This document shows positions 18,901 to 26,275 of a stretch of DNA of 64,000 nucleotides, one piece after another. The position numbers and the translations under genes were made by a program. The notes beneath the pieces are model-generated. The model did not search any database, was not told the origin of the DNA, and was given only the letters and a program-made list of their open reading frames with translations. The DNA comes from an uncultured Nocardioides sp. (lineage in GTDB: Bacteria > Actinomycetota > Actinomycetes > Propionibacteriales > Nocardioidaceae), in assembly GCF_947488515.1 (NCBI RefSeq), contig NZ_CANKZF010000002.1, positions 1,090,294-1,154,293 on the forward strand, in the 5' to 3' direction. Within the stretch, counting starts at the first letter, position 1. Every line of letters begins with the position of its first letter.

Positions 18901-19167
18901 GAGGCGGCCGGTCGCGCCATGGCGTCCGGCGGCGCCGAGCTCGTGCAGCTCGGCATCGACGACGACTCCCCGAGCGCCAAGGTGCAGGGCCAGCCGGCCC
19001 ACGACCAGGACGGTGCCGAGCGCACGATGCTCCGCGAGGGGCTCGCCCGCGCGGCCGCCCTGGTTCGCGCCGAGAACTTCCCCGCGACGGCCGGCCCACA
19101 CTGCCGCGACTGCCCGTTCGTCGCCATCTGCCCGGCCAAGGGCGCAGGGAGCGTGACCGTCCAGTGA
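15937..19167 (+). CDS. adnA: AdnA-type helicase-nuclease subunit (UvrD/REP + RecB nuclease)
   Basis: 1076 aa. First subunit of an AdnAB-type double-strand-break resection motor-nuclease. Walker A GPGTGKTT is at residues 41-48; VFVDEYQDTDPGQ, VVGDPHQSIYGFRGAD and LLTAHRSKGLEWDLVVV are later SF1 helicase motifs. The C-terminal RecB-like nuclease shows VVVVDFKSA and LQLALYQYAV. Cysteines in SILLCPAQWFF and CRDCPFVAIC fit an AddB-like Fe-S clasp. In-frame GTGs at 15907, 15928 and 15937 compete; 15937 is chosen for its upstream GGGG and the length of known AdnA (about 1045-1080 aa). The stop overlaps adnB (GTGA). Confidence 0.87.
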   Translation: MSTTTRYRLVAPDREVVVPELDEHQQRVVDHEGGPLLVLAGPGTGKTTTLVEAIVDRIEHRGATPDSVLALTFSRKAAEQLRDRVTARVARTTSAAACSTFHSFAYALVRKYAPAELYEGAIRLLSAPEADVVLRELLRDNPESVVWPEQLRRAAGTRGFVREVQAVLARAREKGLDPAGLRALGIEHDLPELIAAGLFLEQYLTVLDNLGATDYADLIRRAVIEAEAHRDELRARYAHVFVDEYQDTDPGQVALLRAIAGDGRNLTVVGDPHQSIYGFRGADVRGILDFPGSFPTSSGSPAPVVVLRRTRRFGPRILLGAGRVAGRLTLTGSISAEAREAFLSPEAVPGPQGDGRVEVVTYDTERAEAERLADLLRRAHLEDGIEWDRMAVLVRSGRTSIPPLRRALAGAGVPVEVASDDLPLVHDPAVLPLLGALRAVVNLDNDDPDSPDFLDPGRIESLLLSPLGGLDASDLRALVRRLRTREKELPDATARRTSRELLRLAVVEEGFLEGLEGHDVERAAALAALLHAGARMLADRSSVEDVLWHFWSETSWPERLRRQVDLGGAGARRAHRDLDAIVALFELASRVVDQRAHIGVKAFFANLVEQQLPADTLAEQGARGKAVRLLTAHRSKGLEWDLVVVAHVQQEGWPDLRRRTTLLGADRIGVDASGHPDLVPPVTARALLMEERRLFYVACTRARRRLVVSAVKSPDDDGEQPSRFLEELGVTIEHQDGRPARPLSLGGLVAELRRHAADPSVSPALREAAARRLAALAAEEVDGRQLVPTADPSTWWGTRSATRSIEPIRDPERPVPVSASMLDSILLCPAQWFFEREAGGVSAVHQSANLGQILHALAERVAVGELPAEVGPMMAEVEAVWDRLAFRTPWSRQRELARIRKAVARFVQWHLDNPREVLGAEQRFQSVVDVDGRPVMLTGFADRLEIDDSGRVVVVDFKSARAAPSGPSVAGNLQLALYQYAVDAGALDEAAGRAMASGGAELVQLGIDDDSPSAKVQGQPAHDQDGAERTMLREGLARAAALVRAENFPATAGPHCRDCPFVAICPAKGAGSVTVQ

Positions 19168-22100
19168 GCGAGCAGACGCAGACCGAGCCGGCGTTCACGC
19201 CGATCCGTCTCGACACCTCCGAGGACCTCCGGGTCCTGATGAAGGCCGAGCACGCCGCGAGCGACGAGCAGTGGGCTGCGATCACCGCCCCGCTGCGACC
19301 GACCGTCGTCGTCGCCGGCGCCGGCAGCGGCAAGACCACGCTCATGGCGCAGCGCGTGGTGTGGCTGGTCGCGACCGGCAAGGTCCGTCCGGAGGAGGTG
19401 CTCGGCCTGACCTTCACCACCAAGGCCGCCGCCGAGCTGCGCCAGCGGGTCACCGCCGCCCTCGGCGCCGCCGGGCTCCTCGACCGGTCGGTCGTCGCCG
19501 AGGGGGAGGACGTCCTCGAGCCGACCGTCGCGACCTACCACGCCTACGCCGCCAACCTCCTCACCGACCACGGCCTCCGCATCGGTCACGAGCCCGACAC
19601 CCGGGTCGTCTCCGACGCCTCGCGCTACCAGCTCGGCGCCCGGGTCATCGAGCGGTTCACGGGCCACATCGAGCTGCTGACCGACCATCCGGCGACCGCC
19701 ATCCAGAACCTCCTCGCCCTCGACGGCGCGATGAGCGAGCACCTCGTCGACGAGGACGACGTACGCCGCACGGACGAGGAGGCCCGCCGCGGCTTCGAGC
19801 GGGCGATCGCGGAGGAGCAGGCGGGCAAGGCCCGCAAGACCTACCTCGAGCCGCCCGCCAAGGCGATCAACGCCATCGACCGGCGAGCCGAGCTGCTCCA
19901 GCTCGTCCGCGGCTACCGCACCCTCAAGGCCGACCTCGGCCTGATGGACTTCGGCGACCAGATCGCCCTCGCCGCACGACTGGTCGACGACCAGCCCGAG
20001 GTGGGCGAGCTCGAGCGTGCGCGGTTCAAGGTGGTGCTGCTCGACGAGTACCAGGACACCTCCGTCGCGCAGGCCACGATGCTGGCCCGGCTGTTCTCCG
20101 GTCCCGACGACGACCACGGGCTCGGCCACCCGGTCATGGCCGTCGGCGACCCCAACCAGGCGATCTACGGCTGGCGGGGCGCCTCGGTGTCCAACATCCT
20201 CAACTTCGCCGAGACCTTCCCCGCCGCCGACGGCGAGCCCGGCCGGCTCCCGCTGACCGTCAACCGTCGCTCCGACCGGAGGATCCTCGAGGTCGCCAAC
20301 CGGCTCGCCACCCCGCTGCTCGAGGCCTACGGCGACAAGGTCGCGCGGCTGCGCGCGTCCGCGATCGCAGGGGAGGGACTCGTCGAGACCTACGTCCACG
20401 AACGGGCGCTCGACGAGCTCGACTGGCTGGCCGGCGCCGTCGAGGAGGCCCACGCCACCGGGAAGGCCTGGTCCGACATCGGTGTGCTCAGTCGCGACAA
20501 CGCCCAGGCCGAGGAGGTCTACGACACCCTCACCTCCGCGGGCATCCCCGTCGAGATCGTCGGCCTCTCGGGCCTGGTCAGGCTCCCGGAGGTCGCCGAG
20601 GTCGTCGCCACGCTGACCCTTCTGCACGACGTCACCGCCAACACGTCGATGCTCACCCTGCTCACGGGTCCGCGCTGGGCCATCGGCCCGCGCGACCTGC
20701 GCCTGCTCGCCCTGCGGGCGGCGGAGATCGCGGGCGTCCGCGGTCGCAAGGAGGCCGCCACGGTCGCCGACCAGCTGCTCCAGATCGCCGACGGCATCGA
20801 CGCCTCCGAGCTGCCCGCGCTGAGCGACGCCGTCGAGGCGCCCGGCGAGGCGTCGTACTCGTCCGAGGCGCTCGACCGGTTCGCGCTGCTCGCCACCGAG
20901 CTGCGCCGGCTGCGCGCCCACGTCGGCGACCCGCTGCTCGACGTGGTGCGCCGGATCATCGACACGACCGGCGTCGACGTCGAGCTCGCCTCGGCCACCT
21001 CGCCCGCGGCCTCCGCGCGCCGCGACAACCTCGACCTGTTCGTGAAGGCCGTGGCCGAGTTCCAGTCCGTCGACGGCGACGTGACGCTGCCGGCCCTGCT
21101 GGCCTACCTCACCGCGGAGGACGACCAGGGCAACGGCCTCGACGTCGCCACCCCGACCGCGGCCGACTCGGTCAAGCTGCTGACGGTCCACCGCGCCAAG
21201 GGCCTCGAGTGGTCGTCGGTCTTCTGCGTGGGCGTGGGGGAGACCCGCTTCCCGAGCAACCGTTCGCGCACCCTCTGGACGTCCTCACCTGCCGTGCTCC
21301 CCGCGCCGCTGCGGGGCGACCGCGCCGACCAGCCCCAGCTCGTCGGGCACGACAAGGCCGCGCTCGACGCCTACCGCGCGGCGACCAAGGCCCACGACGC
21401 CGAGGAGGAGCTGCGCCTGGGCTACGTCGCCTACACCCGCGCGGCCCACCACCTCGCCGTCACGTCCTACGTCTGGGGCCAGCGCGCGACGCCCTTCGGG
21501 CCCTCGGACTACCAGCGCGTGGTCCGCGACCAGCTCGAGGAGTGGGGCGAGCGCGTCGAGCACTGGATCGAGAAGCCCGCCCCCAAGTCGCCCAACCCCA
21601 ACGACGACGTCGACCCGTCCCGCCCCTGGCCGGTGCCAGGTCCGGGCGAGGAGGCGGCCCGCCGGATCGCGGCCGCCGAGCTGGTCCGCACGATCGATCG
21701 CACCGCTCCCGACGAGGGCCTCGACATGGTCGAGGCCGCCCGGGTCGCCGAGTGGGACGACGACCTCGTCCAGCTGATCAGGGAGGCCCGGGCGGAGCGG
21801 TCGACGTCGATCGACCTGCCGCTGCCGAGCAGCCTGTCCGCCACCTCGATGGTGCGGCTGCGCGACGACCCCGAGACGTTCGCCCGCGAGCTCGCCCGGC
21901 CGATGCCGCGCCCTCCGGCGCCTGCGGCGCGCTTCGGCACCGCGTTCCACGCGTGGGTCGAGGACCGGTTCGGCCAGCAGGCCCTCATCGAGCCCGACGA
22001 GCTGCCCGGCCGCGCCGACGCCGGCATCGACGACGAGGCCGACCTCGGCGAGGTGGTCAAGCGATTCGAGGACGGTCCCTTCGGCGACCGTGCCCCCCAC

Positions 22101-22403
22101 GCCGTCGAGGCGCCGTTCGCCCTCGTCCTCGCAGGGCAGGTCGTCCGCGGCCGGATCGACGCGGTCTACGCCGAGCCGTCCGGATCGGCCGCCGACTTCC
22201 TCGTCGTCGACTGGAAGACCAACCGCAACGAGACCGCCGACCCGCTCCAGCTCGCCCTCTACCGCCTCGCCTGGTCCGAGCTCACCGGCACGCCCCTCGA
22301 GCGGGTCCGGGCGGTGTTCCACTACGTCCGCTCCGGCCGCACCGTCGAGCCGACCGACCTCCCCGACCGGGGCGTCCTCGAGAAGCTGCTGGCCGAGGTC
22401 TGA
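19164..22403 (+). CDS. adnB: AdnB-type helicase-nuclease subunit (UvrD/REP + RecB nuclease)
   Basis: 1079 aa. Second AdnAB subunit. Walker A GAGSGKTT is at residues 52-59, with LGLTFTTKAAAELR, LLDEYQDTSVAQ, AVGDPNQAIYGWRGAS and LLTVHRAKGLEWSSVF as later SF1A motifs. The C-terminal nuclease has VVDWKTNRNETADPLQLALYRLAW with the catalytic Asp-x-Lys. In mycobacteria AdnB carries the lead motor. GTG at 19164 overlaps the adnA stop, so the two subunits are made together. Lengths and order match known actinobacterial adnAB. Confidence 0.88.
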   Translation: MSEQTQTEPAFTPIRLDTSEDLRVLMKAEHAASDEQWAAITAPLRPTVVVAGAGSGKTTLMAQRVVWLVATGKVRPEEVLGLTFTTKAAAELRQRVTAALGAAGLLDRSVVAEGEDVLEPTVATYHAYAANLLTDHGLRIGHEPDTRVVSDASRYQLGARVIERFTGHIELLTDHPATAIQNLLALDGAMSEHLVDEDDVRRTDEEARRGFERAIAEEQAGKARKTYLEPPAKAINAIDRRAELLQLVRGYRTLKADLGLMDFGDQIALAARLVDDQPEVGELERARFKVVLLDEYQDTSVAQATMLARLFSGPDDDHGLGHPVMAVGDPNQAIYGWRGASVSNILNFAETFPAADGEPGRLPLTVNRRSDRRILEVANRLATPLLEAYGDKVARLRASAIAGEGLVETYVHERALDELDWLAGAVEEAHATGKAWSDIGVLSRDNAQAEEVYDTLTSAGIPVEIVGLSGLVRLPEVAEVVATLTLLHDVTANTSMLTLLTGPRWAIGPRDLRLLALRAAEIAGVRGRKEAATVADQLLQIADGIDASELPALSDAVEAPGEASYSSEALDRFALLATELRRLRAHVGDPLLDVVRRIIDTTGVDVELASATSPAASARRDNLDLFVKAVAEFQSVDGDVTLPALLAYLTAEDDQGNGLDVATPTAADSVKLLTVHRAKGLEWSSVFCVGVGETRFPSNRSRTLWTSSPAVLPAPLRGDRADQPQLVGHDKAALDAYRAATKAHDAEEELRLGYVAYTRAAHHLAVTSYVWGQRATPFGPSDYQRVVRDQLEEWGERVEHWIEKPAPKSPNPNDDVDPSRPWPVPGPGEEAARRIAAAELVRTIDRTAPDEGLDMVEAARVAEWDDDLVQLIREARAERSTSIDLPLPSSLSATSMVRLRDDPETFARELARPMPRPPAPAARFGTAFHAWVEDRFGQQALIEPDELPGRADAGIDDEADLGEVVKRFEDGPFGDRAPHAVEAPFALVLAGQVVRGRIDAVYAEPSGSAADFLVVDWKTNRNETADPLQLALYRLAWSELTGTPLERVRAVFHYVRSGRTVEPTDLPDRGVLEKLLAEV

Positions 22404-22470
22404 CCCGCCCGAGCGGTGGCTCACCCACATTCGGGGCCGGCGGAAGGTGGCTCACGCACCGCCCAGGACG

Positions 22471-23178
22471 TCAGCCGAGCGCGGCAGTCAGCGCGATCTC
22501 GACCATCTCGCCGAAGGTCTGCTCGCGCTCCTGGGAGGTGGTCTCCTCGCCGGTGACGATGTGGTCGGAGACGGTGCAGATCGCGAGCGCGCGGCGGCCG
22601 TGCTTGGCGGCGAGGGTGTAGAGCGCGCTGGCCTCCATCTCGACGGCGAGCACGCCGTAGGTCACCATCTCGCCGAGCAGCTCGGGGCGGGCCGGGTAGA
22701 AGGAGTCGCTCGAGAAGATCAGGCCGACGTGGAAGGGCGAGCCGTCCCGTGCCTCGGCCGCCTCGACCGCGCCGCGCAACAGCCCGAAGTCCGCGACGGG
22801 GGCGTAGTCGATGCCGTGGAAGGCGATCCGGTTCATGGAGGAGTCGGTGCACGCGCCGGAGGCGATGACGATGTCGCGCACCGCGACGCGGTCGGTGACC
22901 GCGCCGCACGAGCCGACGCGCACGATGGACTGGACGTCGTAGTCGGTGAAGAGCTCGTTGACGTAGATGGCCATCGACGGCTGGCCCATTCCGGACCCCT
23001 GCACGGAGACCGGGTGGCCGTTCCAGCTGCCGGTGTAGCCGTACATCCCGCGCACCTCGCTGTAGCAGCGCGCGTCGTCGAGGAACGTCTCGGCGATCCA
23101 CCTGGCCCGCAGGGGGTCGCCGGGCAGGAGGACGGTGGGGGCGATGTCGCCGGGCTGGGCGCCGATGTGGGTGCTCAC
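22471..23178 (-). CDS. deoD: Purine-nucleoside phosphorylase, DeoD type
   Basis: 235 aa, exactly the usual DeoD length. Phosphorolysis of purine (deoxy)nucleosides in salvage; hexameric cytoplasmic enzyme. LLPGDPLRA (phosphate-binding), SGMGQPSM, RVGSCGAV, AVEMEASALYTLA (ribose-binding Glu) and CTVSDHIVTGE (catalytic Asp) are all present. The open frame extends upstream, but GTG at 23178 gives the family start (STHIGAQPGDIAP) and lies 7 bases after a TAGGCT -10 box. It faces adnB tail to tail. Confidence 0.93.
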   Translation of the reverse strand: MSTHIGAQPGDIAPTVLLPGDPLRARWIAETFLDDARCYSEVRGMYGYTGSWNGHPVSVQGSGMGQPSMAIYVNELFTDYDVQSIVRVGSCGAVTDRVAVRDIVIASGACTDSSMNRIAFHGIDYAPVADFGLLRGAVEAAEARDGSPFHVGLIFSSDSFYPARPELLGEMVTYGVLAVEMEASALYTLAAKHGRRALAICTVSDHIVTGEETTSQEREQTFGEMVEIALTAALG

Positions 23179-23185
23179 GGCGCCC

Positions 23186-23191
23186 AGCCTA
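23186..23191 (-). promoter_or_regulatory. -10 box of a leaderless promoter (deoD)
   Basis: TAGGCT on the minus strand, seven bases before the GTG at 23178; no Shine-Dalgarno sequence between them. Confidence 0.5.
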
Positions 23192-23221
23192 GGGAGTCCC
23201 GGGGACAGGGGCAGGGGCGAC

Positions 23222-24445
23222 TCAGCCGGCGTTGGCGACGAGCTCGTTCGGCGTGTGCGGCAGGTCGAGGCTCGAGGTGACCCGGCCGCGGTCGAGGTCG
23301 ACGACGTGCACGCGGTCGTGGTCCGGGTCGGTGACGTACGCCGTCGCGCCGACGACGTGCAGCGCCGGACGGGGCTGCTGCCATTCGAGCGGCTCGCGCC
23401 AGCGTCCGACCACGTCGATCGCGTCCACCCGCTCGCCGGTCTCGGGATCGATGACGTGGATCGCACCGTCGGTCCCCAGGACGAGCGCCTCACCCTCCGG
23501 CCCGCGACCGAGCGAGCGGAAGCTGTAGCTCGTGCCGAGGTCCACCAGGCGCAGGGAGGCGTTGCGGGTGTCGACGAGCGCGACCCGCGTGGGGCGCTCC
23601 AGCTCGGCGTCGGGGTCGGTCTTGTAGTCGCCGAGCAGCACCGGGGAGACCTCCGAGCCCGCCTGGTTGCCGATGCGCCCGTACGCGTCCGGGCTGGCCA
23701 CCTTGGTCATCAGGCGACCGTCCACCACGACCGCCCCGTCCTCGCACCCGAAGACGGCGACGTCCTCGGCGAAGGCCTCGCCGTGCACGCCTGGGCACTC
23801 GTCGGTCTCGGTCAGCACCGCGCCGGACGGGCTGACCAGCCGGACGCCCGATCGCGACTCCTCGTCGCCGACGGTCAGCAGGAGGTTACGGTCCACGAGG
23901 CGTACGGCGACGCCGTGGTGGGCCTCGTCCGCGGCAGCCGTCGACACCTGCGGCGCCCCGTCGGCCAGGTCGTCGGGGTCGAGCACGGTGATCGTGCCGG
24001 TGCCGTCGTCGAAGAGCGTGGTGATGCCGTCATGGGCCACGACGTGCCCGGCCTCGGCCGCCTCGAGCAGCACGCCCGTCAGGCCGGGGTCGCTGGTGTA
24101 GTGGTGCGCGTGGTCGCCGTGCTCGTGCCCCCACGACCCGAGGTCGAGGACGTGCCAGCCCAGGTTGCCGCTGACGAGCGCGTGGCGGCCGTCGCCGGCG
24201 GGCGAGACGCGGACGAAGCCCTCCATCGCCTCGTCCGCGACGACCTCACCGCTGGCGACGTCGACGACCATCACACCGCCGTCGTGGGTGAGGGCCAGGC
24301 GCGGCGTCGCCGCCGCGACCTCGGAGTCCGTGGCAGGTTCGGTGTCAGTGTCGGTGGCGCCGCCGGGCTCGTGCGCGGTGCCGCAGGCGGAGGCTCCCGT
24401 CACGACGAGGGTGGCGAGCAGGACAGGAAGACGAGTCGGCTTCAT
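23222..24445 (-). CDS. AztD-like periplasmic zinc-handling beta-propeller (predicted lipoprotein)
   Basis: 407 aa. Signal peptide with a weak lipobox (TGASAC, Cys about 21), then a series of beta-propeller blades (SGEVVADE, WHVLDLG, GTITVLDPDD, GAIHVIDPETG, VHVVDLDRG). A His-rich loop (WGHEHGDHAHHY, about residues 104-115) fits zinc binding, as in the AztD metallochaperones that feed AztABC zinc transporters. No AztABC genes are in the window. ATG 24445 is preferred over 24463 because the signal peptide then starts properly. Two Zur-like boxes overlap its promoter, so expression should rise under zinc limitation. The name is by resemblance; confidence is moderate. Confidence 0.7.
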   Translation of the reverse strand: MKPTRLPVLLATLVVTGASACGTAHEPGGATDTDTEPATDSEVAAATPRLALTHDGGVMVVDVASGEVVADEAMEGFVRVSPAGDGRHALVSGNLGWHVLDLGSWGHEHGDHAHHYTSDPGLTGVLLEAAEAGHVVAHDGITTLFDDGTGTITVLDPDDLADGAPQVSTAAADEAHHGVAVRLVDRNLLLTVGDEESRSGVRLVSPSGAVLTETDECPGVHGEAFAEDVAVFGCEDGAVVVDGRLMTKVASPDAYGRIGNQAGSEVSPVLLGDYKTDPDAELERPTRVALVDTRNASLRLVDLGTSYSFRSLGRGPEGEALVLGTDGAIHVIDPETGERVDAIDVVGRWREPLEWQQPRPALHVVGATAYVTDPDHDRVHVVDLDRGRVTSSLDLPHTPNELVANAG

Positions 24446-24481
24446 GAGAACGATTCTCAACATAGATGAGAACCATTGTCA
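24445..24481. promoter_or_regulatory. Tandem Zur-like boxes between the AztD-like gene and nudC
   Basis: Box 1, TGAGAACGATTCTCA (24445-24459), is a perfect palindrome about a central CGA. Box 2, TGAGAACCATTGTCA (24467-24481), differs by one base per arm. Both fit the actinobacterial Zur pattern TGAnAAnnATTnTCA; Fur-family sites are similar. Box 1 touches the ATG of the AztD-like gene, so bound repressor would cover its transcription start. Confidence 0.72.
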
Positions 24482-24495
24482 AAGAGGTACGGCGC

Positions 24496-24501
24496 TAGCC
24501 T
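24496..24501 (+). promoter_or_regulatory. -10 box of a leaderless promoter (nudC)
   Basis: TAGCCT, six bases before the GTG at 24508. It lies just outside the second Zur-like box, so Zur might also affect nudC. Confidence 0.55.
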
Positions 24502-24507
24502 GATGCT

Positions 24508-25431
24508 GTGAGCCCGGAACGCCTTCTCCCGCACGTCGCCCTCTCCGCCCACGCGCACAACCGGATGGGGCTCCGGCGGACCGACGACGCCTGGCTCGCC
24601 GAGCAGATGACCGACCCCGCCACCCGCGTCCTCGTCGTGGCGGGCAACCGGCTCCGCCCGGTCGACGGTGCCGTCAGGTGGGTCGGTCCGGAGGAGGCGC
24701 CCGAGGGCACCCTCGTGCTGCTCGGTGACCGCGACGGCGTGGTGCACCTGGCCGTCATCGTGGCGCCGGACGAGGCGCCCGGCGAGGCCGAGGAGTGGGT
24801 GCCGCTCCGGTCGGTGCTGACCCTGCTCGCCGAGGGCAGCCCGCAGCACGCCCCGCTCGTCATGCACGCCATCGGTCTGGCTGAGTGGCACCACGCCACG
24901 CGGTTCTGCCCACGCTGCGGCGGCACCCTCGCCAGCCGGTCGGCCGGGCACGAGCTGCGGTGCACGCAGTGCGACCGTGCCCAGTTCCCGCGAACCGACC
25001 CGGCCGTGATCATGGCCATCACCCACGGCGAGGGGGAGGACGAGGCGATCCTGCTCGGTCGCAACACCGCCTGGCCGGCCGGTCGGTGGTCCACCCTCGC
25101 GGGATTCTGCGAGCCTGGGGAGACCCTCGAGGACGCCGTGCGCCGCGAGGTGATGGAGGAGGTCGGCGTGCAGGTCGGCGAGGTCGCCTACTTCGGCAGC
25201 CAACCCTGGCCGCTGCCGGCAAGCCTGATGCTCGGCTTCACCGGACGGGCCGTGACCACCGACATCGACGTCGACGGCGCGGAGATCGAGGAGGCGCGGT
25301 GGTGGACACGCGCCGCCTTCGAAGCCGCCGGCCGGTCGGGCGAGCTCGTGGTGCCCCGCGGCATCTCGATCTCGTCCTCGCTCATCGAGAGCTGGTTCGG
25401 CCGCCCGCTCGACGGCCCCGGCTGGGACTGA
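24508..25431 (+). CDS. nudC: NADH pyrophosphatase / NAD-capped RNA hydrolase NudC
   Basis: 307 aa. Zinc ribbon CPRCGG ... CTQC (about residues 134-157) in front of a Nudix domain with GFCEPGETLEDAVRREVMEEVG (Nudix box GX5EX7REUXEEXGU), followed by the NADH-pyrophosphatase tag SQPWPLPASLMLGF. Cleaves NADH to NMNH and AMP and can decap NAD-RNA. GTG at 24508 is supported by the -10 box six bases upstream. Its place between adnB and mycoredoxin/uvrD2 matches mycobacterial gene order. Confidence 0.93.
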   Translation: MSPERLLPHVALSAHAHNRMGLRRTDDAWLAEQMTDPATRVLVVAGNRLRPVDGAVRWVGPEEAPEGTLVLLGDRDGVVHLAVIVAPDEAPGEAEEWVPLRSVLTLLAEGSPQHAPLVMHAIGLAEWHHATRFCPRCGGTLASRSAGHELRCTQCDRAQFPRTDPAVIMAITHGEGEDEAILLGRNTAWPAGRWSTLAGFCEPGETLEDAVRREVMEEVGVQVGEVAYFGSQPWPLPASLMLGFTGRAVTTDIDVDGAEIEEARWWTRAAFEAAGRSGELVVPRGISISSSLIESWFGRPLDGPGWD

Positions 25432-25443
25432 GGTCGACGCCGC

Positions 25444-25896
25444 TCAGGCGCAGTTGTCGCAGATGCCCGTGGCGGGCAGCGCGAGGAAGCAGGTGGGGCA
25501 CAGCTTGTCGACCCGGTCGCTGGCCGCGACGCGCGGGCGCGGGGTCGTCGCACGCGTGGTGGTCGCCCGCGGCGTACGAGGCGTGGTCGAGCGCGTGCCC
25601 GGCACCCGCTGGGGAGCCGGCGGGGAGTCGTCGCGGATGTCGAAGCCGAGCCGCACGAGGTGCTTGCTCGCTCCGGCACCGCCACCGGGGATGTCGGCGG
25701 GGGTGAGGGTGCGCCCGGTCGCGAGGCCGTGCGCGATGCCGGCGATCGCCGCGGCGTCGTACTCCTTGCCGTGGTGCACCAGCACGTGCGTCGACACTCC
25801 GCCCCGCACCAGCATGTAGTTGGCCCCACCCGCGGCGTCCCAGGTCTCCATCGCGGTGAGGACGTGGTCGCGGTCGATCGAGTTCAGCAGTGACAC
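25444..25896 (-). CDS. ScoMcrA-head-like domain fused to a zinc ribbon
   Basis: 150 aa. Residues 1-90 (DHVLTAMETWDAAGGANYML ... HHGKEYDAAAIAGIAHGL ... KHLVRLGFDI) resemble, from memory, the N-terminal head domain of ScoMcrA-type enzymes (YDSKAIxGVAHG ... DFSGG ... LGF pattern). A low-complexity Pro/Thr/Arg linker (about 91-125) leads to a C-terminal zinc ribbon CPTC ... CDNC. No nuclease domain is present. The role may be DNA recognition, but this is inference. GTG at 25896 sits six bases behind a TAGCCT -10 box. It faces nudC tail to tail, 12 bases apart. Confidence 0.6.
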   Translation of the reverse strand: MSLLNSIDRDHVLTAMETWDAAGGANYMLVRGGVSTHVLVHHGKEYDAAAIAGIAHGLATGRTLTPADIPGGGAGASKHLVRLGFDIRDDSPPAPQRVPGTRSTTPRTPRATTTRATTPRPRVAASDRVDKLCPTCFLALPATGICDNCA

Positions 25897-25902
25897 GACG
25901 TC

Positions 25903-25908
25903 AGGCTA
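25903..25908 (-). promoter_or_regulatory. -10 box of a leaderless promoter (head-domain protein)
   Basis: TAGCCT on the minus strand, six bases before the GTG at 25896. Confidence 0.5.
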
Positions 25909-25939
25909 ACCCCGGCGCGGTACGGGCTCCACGCCAGCG

Positions 25940-26182
25940 TCACGAGATCGCGGCCAGCTTCTCCTTGACCTGCGCCACCGACGGGTTCGTCAGCGTGCTG
26001 CCGTCGGAGAAGAGCAGGGTGGGCACGGTCTGGTTGCCGCCGTTGGCCTGCTCGACGGTGAGCGCGGCCTCGGGCTGCTGCTCGATGTCGACCATCGAGA
26101 ACTCGATGCCCTCGCGGTCGAGCTGGCTCTTGAGGCGGTGGCAGTAACCGCACCACGGGGTGCTGAACATCGTGAAGGTCAT
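25940..26182 (-). CDS. mrx1: Mycoredoxin (glutaredoxin-like)
   Basis: 80 aa, cytoplasmic. Thioredoxin-fold protein with redox motif CGYC (Cys11, Cys14), the signature of mycoredoxin-1, which reduces mycothiolated proteins. QTVPTLLF has the cis-Pro and FSDGSTLTNPSVAQV the C-terminal glutathione/mycothiol-binding turn. ATG 26182 is chosen from a longer open frame because it gives the family length. The neighbour divergently placed at 26276 is uvrD2, as in mycobacteria. Confidence 0.9.
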   Translation of the reverse strand: MTFTMFSTPWCGYCHRLKSQLDREGIEFSMVDIEQQPEAALTVEQANGGNQTVPTLLFSDGSTLTNPSVAQVKEKLAAIS

Positions 26183-26275
26183 GGATCGAGTGTCCCCTCC
26201 GGCGTCTAGGGTTGAGGAGGAGGGTGCTCGACACCCTCCACCAGCCCCAACCACGACGTCGCAGGAGTTGTTCCG

